Of a DNA stretch of 5,424 bases, positions 1-5,424 are shown piece by piece. Under the pieces are notes generated by a model, which saw only the letters and a list, made by a program, of their open reading frames with translations, had not been told where the DNA came from and made no database searches. Numbering within the stretch: the stretch's first letter is position 1; each line of letters opens with the position of its first letter. Both the position numbers and the translations under genes were made by a program. The DNA is from Oscillospiraceae bacterium (GTDB lineage Bacteria; Bacillota; Clostridia; Saccharofermentanales; Saccharofermentanaceae): contig CADBNJ010000056.1 of assembly GCA_902795955.1 (NCBI GenBank), forward strand, positions 1 to 5,424, given 5' to 3'.

Positions 1-2216
1 GGAGGTGATACGAGCTTACCTTCCCTGTTAAGATACATTCCGGGGTTATCCACAGACTCGATATAGAACTTGTAATCAAGATTACTGAATTCATTATAAG
101 TAGGAAGCTGCCCGTCAACCTTCTTGGTTACCTTTAGAGATGTAGCAACATATTCGTTCGTGAGCGTAACCACAGGTGTTGATGAAGCACCAACCTTAAC
201 TACCTTCGCATCAGGCGGACATAATGTGTAATCACCTGTATAGCTTATCGCAGCGTCAATATCCTCTGAGACAGTGTAATTACCGTCAGGCAGATTCTTG
301 AGTGTGACAGTACTTCCGTCGATCACTTCAATGGCGGTCTTTGCCTGACCAACGTTGTTGCCTTCTGCATCGTAATAGTTGCCTGCATCATCCTGAACAT
401 AGAAAGTATATGCCTTTCCTTTTGCATCCTCATTATCACCTGTTACTTTCTTCTTAAGCTGCAAAGAAGCATTTGACTTATTGAAGAAAGCACCGAGGTT
501 GAATTCAACACCGGACATGGCAACATCGCCGTTATACTTATAAACGGTCTTGTCAGCATCACCGAGATGAGTCTCGGAAGTTACATGATATCTGAAGACA
601 CCATTCTCATTAGTCTCTTCGTTTGTAGGATCGTTTGTGACATCTACGGTAATGTTGATATAACCATTCGAGAGTTCAACATCACCGATCTTACCGCCGG
701 CACCTTCCTCGGTAATAACAAAATAGAATGTCTTAGATGTTCCCTTGGGAATATAGAACTCATCGTCTGCTCCGCCGGGGGCTTCCTCAGGATCAGAATA
801 GAACTTTATCGTAGGGAATTTGATAGTATTCGTTGCCTGGTTCTTTACCGGAACTGAAGTCCTGCCTTCTACTGAGAAATCAGAGTCTGTCTGATACCAG
901 TTGAAAGTATATACATCTTTCTCGTTGAAGATAGTCTTATCTTCAATTGTATTCTCGCCGTTCCAAGCGTGTGTATATGCTTTACGTGCAGCAAAGTGGA
1001 TCTCGCCCGTAACATCTGTCATGCTCTCCTGGCTGACTGCATTATACACATAATGCCACTCAGCATTATTCTCCATCCTTCCTGCTGTTACAGCCCAGCC
1101 TGTCGATGAGCCGACAACATTTGTCTTGCTCTGAGGATCAGGCATAAGGAAAGTACCGCCGGCAGCATCAAGTGTTATATTGCCGCTTGTAGGAATATTG
1201 AAGATCAGTTTCTGGTTGATATGAACATCTACATCACTGTTAGTTCCAACCTCGGCATTAGGATTACCGCTGCTTCCTGTAACGGAAGAATAGTAGACCT
1301 GTCCGCCGTCTACAGATACATACTGACGGCCGATTACGACATCTTCCGAATTCTTCGGATAGTTAAAGCAGATGATAGTGGAATCATCCTTGATGATTCG
1401 CAGCTTGCCTTCAGCAATGTTGCTTGCAAGAGTCTCATCAACATTAAGATAGATTACTTTATTCTCAAAATCGGGGGAATCAAAATCAAGATTCAAGTGT
1501 GCAGTATCGGGAATGCTGCTAATATAATCTTTATAATCAACATAATAAGAGGGATCGGTAGCTTTCTGGGAGATCTCCGCAGATTTCTCCTTCATGTTCT
1601 TGATAATCTGGTTAACGTTATTCTCACTTGTTGAATCGGGGACAGAATAAACATTGAGAGTCTTATCGGTATCACTAATAAAATCATAGTCTATCCAGAA
1701 TAATCCGGCATGTCCCTTATATACAGGGTCAGAACCATTACGGGGATTGATGGGATAAGAGAAAGTATCAGCTGTCTCAGCGTTGGGATTATTTGCATAA
1801 TAAACAGAATTCGATACTTCAACATTATATGTCTGAGCTCTCTGCGCAGAACCGAGCGAAAAATACCCTTTCTTAATATGAGCAATAATAAATTGTGCTG
1901 TACCCTGTACAAAATCGACGTCAGTAACGGCACCGCCGTCATCCTGGTAGAAATTGTTAACGGCGATCGTCGTCTCCATATGCATATTGTGATGGAACTC
2001 GTTGGCAACAATACCGAAGTCTGTCGCTCTGCCGAGGATCGTTGCATAGTTTACGGCACTTGCGGAATCCTGTACTGCAGGAAATTCAGCGGCGTTAACT
2101 TTGAGCTTGGAACCAAGACCATCGTTACCCAGAAGATTCGCATTCAAAGCAAATGTTCCTGCCATCATGGCGCCTGCAGTAACGATAGCTGTTACTTTTT
2201 TGATCTTGTTAAACAT
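1..2216 (-). CDS. Secreted choice-of-anchor A / pilin-like surface adhesin (3' partial)
   Basis: An unbroken frame of 738 codons runs from ATG 2214-2216 off the left edge, so the C-terminus and any anchor (LPXTG or other) are not visible. Residues 1-43 look like a signal peptide: a KIKK basic start, a hydrophobic stretch at about 8-24, and possible cleavage after Ala26 or Ala43 (VNAA). Residues about 50-395 match the choice-of-anchor A domain: LGRATDFGIVANEF near the start, a long beta-rich body, and GGTFLMP followed by AEWHYVYN (Trp387) at the end. Residues about 407-575 resemble a Spy0128/FctA pilin domain (FAARK, Lys412; FYFVITEE, Glu503; VEFN, Asn573). Residues about 584-690 resemble a Cna_B/SpaA-type domain (LKKKVTG, YTVSE, LTNEY). 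From about 692 a similar domain begins (LKVTKKVDG). By family knowledge these are stalk domains stiffened by Lys-Asn isopeptide bonds. A role in attachment to host, plant fibre or other cells is inferred; the ligand is unknown. The start is supported by an RBS and promoter. Confidence 0.5.
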   Translation of the reverse strand, partial: MFNKIKKVTAIVTAGAMMAGTFALNANLLGNDGLGSKLKVNAAEFPAVQDSASAVNYATILGRATDFGIVANEFHHNMHMETTIAVNNFYQDDGGAVTDVDFVQGTAQFIIAHIKKGYFSLGSAQRAQTYNVEVSNSVYYANNPNAETADTFSYPINPRNGSDPVYKGHAGLFWIDYDFISDTDKTLNVYSVPDSTSENNVNQIIKNMKEKSAEISQKATDPSYYVDYKDYISSIPDTAHLNLDFDSPDFENKVIYLNVDETLASNIAEGKLRIIKDDSTIICFNYPKNSEDVVIGRQYVSVDGGQVYYSSVTGSSGNPNAEVGTNSDVDVHINQKLIFNIPTSGNITLDAAGGTFLMPDPQSKTNVVGSSTGWAVTAGRMENNAEWHYVYNAVSQESMTDVTGEIHFAARKAYTHAWNGENTIEDKTIFNEKDVYTFNWYQTDSDFSVEGRTSVPVKNQATNTIKFPTIKFYSDPEEAPGGADDEFYIPKGTSKTFYFVITEEGAGGKIGDVELSNGYINITVDVTNDPTNEETNENGVFRYHVTSETHLGDADKTVYKYNGDVAMSGVEFNLGAFFNKSNASLQLKKKVTGDNEDAKGKAYTFYVQDDAGNYYDAEGNNVGQAKTAIEVIDGSTVTLKNLPDGNYTVSEDIDAAISYTGDYTLCPPDAKVVKVGASSTPVVTLTNEYVATSLKVTKKVDGQLPTYNEFSNLDYKFYIESVDNPGMYLNREGKLVSP

Positions 2217-2221
2217 AATAT

Positions 2222-2227
2222 CCCCCT
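2222..2227 (-). promoter_or_regulatory. Ribosome binding site of the surface adhesin
   Basis: On the minus strand AGGGGG sits 5 nt before the ATG at 2216. It is purine-rich and correctly spaced, and fixes that ATG as the start. The next in-frame Met codons (residues 17-18) would remove most of the signal peptide. Confidence 0.5.
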
Positions 2228-2250
2228 ATCATATGTTTATACTTGCTACT

Positions 2251-2279
2251 ATTTTAGCGTGCCGGATGTCAATTATCAA
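2251..2279 (-). promoter_or_regulatory. Sigma-A-type promoter of the surface adhesin
   Basis: Minus-strand TTGATA (2274-2279) and TAAAAT (2251-2256) are separated by exactly 17 bp. Each hexamer differs from consensus at one base. Transcription would start near 2244, giving a leader of about 28 nt containing the RBS. The DNA upstream (2281-2330) is rich in A and T runs and could act as an UP element. A perfect TTGACA (2267-2272) lies inside the spacer, but no good -10 stands 17 bp from it. The transcription start is inferred. Confidence 0.5.
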
Positions 2280-2377
2280 CCTTAAATTCCACATTTTTGC
2301 CTAATTTATGAATTTTTTATTAATATATGAACAATATGTTAACATTTGATATTCAAATCATTCCGGGCGGGCAACTC

Positions 2378-2406
2378 AAAAGATGCCCCGGTCATCAACC
2401 GGGGCA
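2378..2406 (-). terminator. Rho-independent terminator after the zinc-ribbon gene
   Basis: TGCCCCGGT (2384-2392) and ACCGGGGCA (2398-2406) form a perfect 9-bp GC-rich stem with a 5-nt loop. On the minus strand the stem is followed by TCTTTTG, a short T run. It begins about 35 nt after the stop codon of the zinc-ribbon gene. There is no T tract on the plus-strand side, so it acts for minus-strand transcription. It separates this unit from the adhesin promoter. Confidence 0.5.
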
Positions 2407-2440
2407 CCTGATAATAATCAACAACTGATGATCAGAAGCG

Positions 2441-3568
2441 TTAATTGTACGTGAAATAGTATACGACGCCCACAATGGCAATAATCGCCAGTATAGTAAG
2501 TATGACCTTGATCACCGATACCGGCGAGCTGCCTGCCACCTTACCCGTCTGACCGTTAACAGCAAAGGAATACTCTTTGTCCAGATACTTATAGTTCGCG
2601 ATCCATATGGGCGCAAGTATATATTTGAACGTTACGTTATCATAGCTTGTCGACATATTGAGATTGGACACATGATCTGCATTATGGTCCCTCTCGAGCT
2701 TCCTGGTCAGGTTCTGCTTGAGTTTTGTCTTGATAAGATCTTTTGCAACTGTCCAGCCGTCATCAAGACCGAGTGTGTATCTCTCGGCAGCAAAACCTGC
2801 TATGTATTCAGGAGAATAAGGCTTAAGCTTTGTGAAGTCATAGGTGGATACACTGTTTATGTACTGATTCTTTGTCTTCTTACTTGCATAGACGATCTGG
2901 TCATCTATGAATTCCTGGTATACTCCGCGGTAGTGCTTCCAGGTCGTAACAGTCTTATCCCCTTCCCTCCTGTCAAAACCGAGCTTTACGTCGTATGAAG
3001 AAGTAGTGTCAGTATCGTATGTCCAGAAAGGAAGATATAATCCCTGGAAATTCTCGGCCCTGCAGCTCTCCTTTGCCGCTTTGGGTGCAAAGAAACGGCT
3101 CTTGAGCCACTTGGCAAACATCTTGCCCGCATTCTCATTTGAGATCTCAAACGGAACTACGCCCTGAGGTGCCATGACATTCTCGTCATTATCAACAGGC
3201 ATAACTTGGGTGGAACCGCAGAAAGGACAGCATGCCGCAGTGTCAGCTTCATCGTACAGAGACTCTGCTGCGCAGTTCTTACATATGATCTGCTTCTTGG
3301 ATGTTCCCCAGTCAAGACTCTTACGGAGCTTTGCCGATTCGAAATCAAGCTCTTCTATGTCCTTGGCGTCTTCGGGTCTGGGGATCTCCCTCATGTAACC
3401 ACAGTAAGGACATGTCATCTTAAGTGTATCGGGATCATATTCAATAGTACCGGCACAGTTAGGACACTTCTTGTCCGTAACGTCCATTGTTGTCTCTTTC
3501 CTGATATTCTCCTCACCGGTGTTGATGCGGAGATCCTCGGGCTGAGGAATGTTGTTAAAATCAGACAT
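2441..3568 (-). CDS. TFIIB-type zinc-ribbon membrane protein, YdjG-like
   Basis: This is a complete 375-residue protein. Two zinc ribbons are visible: Cys35/Cys38 with Cys53/Cys56 (CPNC, CPYC) and Cys96/Cys99 with Cys114/Cys117 (CKNC, CPFC). The core has a GVVPFEI segment (136-142), GLYLPFWTYD (176-185), LAPIWIANYKY (318-328) and NGQTGKVAG (338-346), a pattern I associate with clostridial TFIIB-type zinc-ribbon proteins. One hydrophobic helix (about 352-372) ends the chain, with only three residues after it. No signal peptide is seen, so the ribbons should face the cytoplasm on a tail-anchored protein. Bacillus subtilis YdjG has a similar plan and acts with YdjH, YdjI and PspA in membrane-stress protection; orthology is an inference, and no PspA or SPFH gene is visible here. 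Relatives are sometimes misnamed PriA-like or RNA polymerase subunit P because of the ribbons; no helicase motif is present. The start is chosen for its RBS; Met28 has none. Confidence 0.5.
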   Translation of the reverse strand: MSDFNNIPQPEDLRINTGEENIRKETTMDVTDKKCPNCAGTIEYDPDTLKMTCPYCGYMREIPRPEDAKDIEELDFESAKLRKSLDWGTSKKQIICKNCAAESLYDEADTAACCPFCGSTQVMPVDNDENVMAPQGVVPFEISNENAGKMFAKWLKSRFFAPKAAKESCRAENFQGLYLPFWTYDTDTTSSYDVKLGFDRREGDKTVTTWKHYRGVYQEFIDDQIVYASKKTKNQYINSVSTYDFTKLKPYSPEYIAGFAAERYTLGLDDGWTVAKDLIKTKLKQNLTRKLERDHNADHVSNLNMSTSYDNVTFKYILAPIWIANYKYLDKEYSFAVNGQTGKVAGSSPVSVIKVILTILAIIAIVGVVYYFTYN

Positions 3569-3576
3569 AACTCTTA

Positions 3577-3581
3577 CTCCT
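3577..3581 (-). promoter_or_regulatory. Ribosome binding site of the zinc-ribbon gene
   Basis: Minus-strand AGGAG lies 8 nt before the ATG at 3568. This favours that start over the internal Met28 (about 3487), which has only a weak purine stretch before it. Confidence 0.5.
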
Positions 3582-3600
3582 GTTCTCTAGGCTCTTAAAG

Positions 3601-3629
3601 ATTTTACAATAAAAGTATTTTTTTATAAA
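3601..3629 (-). promoter_or_regulatory. Possible promoter of the zinc-ribbon gene
   Basis: In the AT-rich 76-bp gap after the amylase, minus-strand TTTATA (3624-3629, 4 of 6 consensus bases) and TAAAAT (3601-3606, 5 of 6) are 17 bp apart. This would give a leader of about 25 nt. The -10 hexamer and geometry match the adhesin promoter, but AT-rich DNA yields such matches easily. Read-through from the amylase gene is an equally open possibility, because no convincing terminator lies between them. Confidence 0.5.
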
Positions 3630-3644
3630 GAAATTGTTCTCAGC

Positions 3645-5424
3645 TTACAGGAAGCAAAACGCAAAAGATCTCGGAGGAAGTCCGCATGTGACCCTGCCGC
3701 CGTTGATCCCCCGCACGAAGAAGCTGTCTGTAAGCGATACGAAAGCATGCTTAACCTGCTGAACCGTAAGTTCAGGGCCAAGGTCGTCGACCGCCAGATA
3801 GCACGGCTTCTCCCCACGGTTGACAAGAAGAACTATCCTCTCACTTCCGAAGGAGTCCTTCCCGAAGTAATCCTTCCCGTCGACCAGGTATCTGAGGCAG
3901 GCAAACACATCGCCGCTTGCCAGCAGCGTCTTGTAATAACCTGTCTTAAGACAGCCGTTGTCATTTCTGAGTCTTGCCAGGCGCCTTATGTATCCGAGGT
4001 TCTCCTCCTGCCTGCCGGTAAGCCTTCCCCACGGGTAAGTCCGCCTGTTAAAGGGATCCTTATAACCCTCCATCAGGACCTCGTCACCGTAGTAAAGACA
4101 GCACGCACCGATATATCCGATCTGAAGAGCATATGCTATTCTGGCAAGCCTTGCACAGTCGCTATACTGTGACGACGAGACCGCCATCTCCTTCTGCACT
4201 TCCCTTGAATCGGAATCCTCAGGTTTTGACAGCATCGTCATGATCCTCGGAACATCGTGGGATGACACAAGATTCATGATGGAATAATATGCTTCGGCCG
4301 GATATCTCTCGCGGAATCCTTCGAGTCTGGAATCCATCACCTCGGCACTGATGTAACCGCACAGGAAATCGAGAACTATATGTCTGAACGTATATCCCAT
4401 GACGGAATCGTGCGTATTGCCGAACATGAAGTCACGGTATGAACCGTAAGAACACTTGCAGGAGGCATCTTCCCATACTTCGCCGATCAGGATGCCTTCA
4501 CCGCCTGAATTGCGCTTTATTGTCTTCCTCATCTGCCTGATGAAGCTGTCCGGCAATTCATCGGAGACATCGAGTCTGAAGCCGCCGGCACCCCTGCCGA
4601 GCCATGTTCTTACAACACCTGTCTCGCCGAATATATATTTTCGATATGAGAGATCATCCTCATTAACGTTTGGCAGATCCGGGAAGCCCCACCAGGAATC
4701 GTAACAGGGATCGCCGTCCTCAGTACGCCAGAAGTTATACCACGAACGGTACGGGCTCTCCCTGCCTTCAACAAAGGATTTGTATGCACCGGTCCCGTCA
4801 TACCTGTCGAACTTGTTGAAATACCTGCTGTCCGCGCCCGTATGACTGAACACGCCGTCAAGGATTATCTTGATCCCCCGCTCATCACAGGCCTTTACAA
4901 GCCCCTCGAAAGCGCTGTTCCCCCCAAGTATCGGGTCGACCCGCATGTAGTCGGCAGTATCATATCTGTGACTCGACCTCGCCTCGAAGATGGGATTAAG
5001 GTAAAGAAGGTTGATACCAAGAGACTTGATATAATCGATCTTCTGCGTGATCCCCTCAAGCGAACCGCCGTAGAAATCACACGCAAGATAGCCGGTCTCG
5101 GGTTTGCCGTAGATATCGACATCCTCGTACCAGTCTTTGTGATAAACTCTCTCTGTCCTGTCACTGGAACTGACCATTCTGTCATAACTGAAGTGATCGT
5201 CCCGCGCGAATCTGTCAGGGAAGATCTGATAGATCATCGCCCCCTTGATCCTGTCGGGAGTGTGGAAATCCTTATCATATACGGTTATCTGGAATGCGTA
5301 CGGATACTTATCCTCATCAGGACCGACACGGGGAGGACAGTCACTTAACCTGCCTTCGCCGAACCTGGTATCGCCTTCGGCAACATAATACTGATTTGTC
5401 CCTTCCTCATCCGTGAACCTGAAC
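3645..5424 (-). CDS. GH13 neopullulanase / cyclomaltodextrinase-like alpha-glucanase (5' partial)
   Basis: The frame is open from the right edge to TAA 3645-3647, about 592 residues, and its start lies outside. The in-frame ATG at 5237 is internal: the 62 codons before it encode coherent family sequence ending in FQITVYDKDFHTPDRIKGA, typical of the link from an N-terminal CBM34-like beta domain to the barrel. Numbering from that Met, the GH13 regions are: DGVFSH (127-132), GFPDLPNVNE (184-193), GFRLDVSDE with nucleophile Asp223, IGEVWED with acid/base Glu253, SSHDVPR with stabilising Asp328, and YYGDE (382-386) followed by DPFNRRTYPW. All three catalytic acids are intact, so activity is expected. 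The C-terminal beta domain covers about 435-530. The family cleaves alpha-1,4 (often also alpha-1,6) bonds in pullulan, cyclodextrins and maltodextrins; exact specificity and subfamily (GH13_20 or GH13_39 type) are uncertain. Fourteen Cys after Met suggest a cytoplasmic enzyme, but a signal peptide cannot be excluded because the N-terminus is missing. Confidence 0.5.
   Translation of the reverse strand, partial: FRFTDEEGTNQYYVAEGDTRFGEGRLSDCPPRVGPDEDKYPYAFQITVYDKDFHTPDRIKGAMIYQIFPDRFARDDHFSYDRMVSSSDRTERVYHKDWYEDVDIYGKPETGYLACDFYGGSLEGITQKIDYIKSLGINLLYLNPIFEARSSHRYDTADYMRVDPILGGNSAFEGLVKACDERGIKIILDGVFSHTGADSRYFNKFDRYDGTGAYKSFVEGRESPYRSWYNFWRTEDGDPCYDSWWGFPDLPNVNEDDLSYRKYIFGETGVVRTWLGRGAGGFRLDVSDELPDSFIRQMRKTIKRNSGGEGILIGEVWEDASCKCSYGSYRDFMFGNTHDSVMGYTFRHIVLDFLCGYISAEVMDSRLEGFRERYPAEAYYSIMNLVSSHDVPRIMTMLSKPEDSDSREVQKEMAVSSSQYSDCARLARIAYALQIGYIGACCLYYGDEVLMEGYKDPFNRRTYPWGRLTGRQEENLGYIRRLARLRNDNGCLKTGYYKTLLASGDVFACLRYLVDGKDYFGKDSFGSERIVLLVNRGEKPCYLAVDDLGPELTVQQVKHAFVSLTDSFFVRGINGGRVTCGLPPRSFAFCFL

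Noticed and set aside
1710..2285. A 191-codon open frame on the plus strand
   Set aside because: It lies opposite the signal peptide and choice-of-anchor A coding region, extends into the adhesin promoter, and its product has many Cys and Ile with no recognisable domain. It is a shadow of the minus-strand gene.
2424..2434. Short palindrome CTGATGATCAG just after the zinc-ribbon stop codon
   Set aside because: It is an 11-bp symmetrical sequence in a transcribed 3' region with no T tract and no repeat elsewhere; chance is the simplest explanation.
2441..3568. PriA-type helicase or RNA polymerase subunit annotation for the zinc-ribbon protein
   Set aside because: Only the zinc ribbons resemble those proteins. 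There are no Walker or helicase motifs, and the C-terminal membrane helix fits neither.
3643..3655. Small hairpin GCTT-CCTGT-AAGC at the amylase stop codon, as a terminator
   Set aside because: The stem is only 4 bp and no T run follows directly.
3747..4172. A 141-codon open frame on the plus strand
   Set aside because: It is antisense to the GH13 C-terminal part, including the conserved YYGDE region, with no recognisable product.
5235..5237. ATG as the start of the amylase gene
   Set aside because: The frame stays open to the window edge, and the upstream codons encode the expected inter-domain sequence (FQITVYDKDF). A start here would begin inside the first barrel strand.
4842..5348. A 168-codon open frame on the plus strand
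   Set aside because: It is opposite the conserved GH13 barrel sequence, which explains this DNA fully. The product is not recognisable.

Overview
The window most likely comes from a Gram-positive anaerobe of the class Clostridia, for example a gut or rumen Lachnospiraceae or Oscillospiraceae relative. The basis is the mix of families: a choice-of-anchor A / pilin-type surface protein, a clostridial-style zinc-ribbon membrane protein and a maltodextrin-active GH13 enzyme. GC content is moderate, intergenic DNA is AT-rich, promoters are sigma-A-like and ribosome binding sites are purine-rich. Genus cannot be fixed from the sequence alone. All three genes lie on the minus strand, so they read from right to left. 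I see no plus-strand gene, RNA gene, CRISPR array, insertion sequence or attachment site.

Right part (5424 to 3645): a GH13 alpha-amylase-superfamily gene of the neopullulanase / cyclomaltodextrinase / maltogenic amylase type. Its 5' end lies outside the window. The end of an N-terminal beta domain, the whole catalytic barrel with all catalytic residues, and the C-terminal beta domain are present. Middle (3568 to 2441): a complete 375-residue protein with two four-cysteine zinc ribbons, a conserved core and one C-terminal membrane helix. It resembles the TFIIB-type zinc-ribbon membrane proteins that include Bacillus subtilis YdjG. It lies 76 bp behind the amylase, has a plausible promoter of its own and ends at a clear intrinsic terminator (2378-2406).

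Left part (2216 to 1): a long secreted surface protein, cut by the left window edge. It has a signal peptide, a choice-of-anchor A domain, a Spy0128/FctA-like pilin domain, a Cna_B/SpaA-like domain and the start of another. A good promoter (TTGATA, 17 bp, TAAAAT) and a strong RBS lie just upstream, so it is probably its own transcription unit.

Functionally these look like three separate jobs: maltodextrin breakdown, an envelope-associated zinc-ribbon protein, and a cell-surface adhesin or pilus-like stalk. Nothing in the sequence ties them into one pathway. I found no convincing new system. The most interesting item is the adhesin, whose successive domains carry candidate self-formed isopeptide cross-links.
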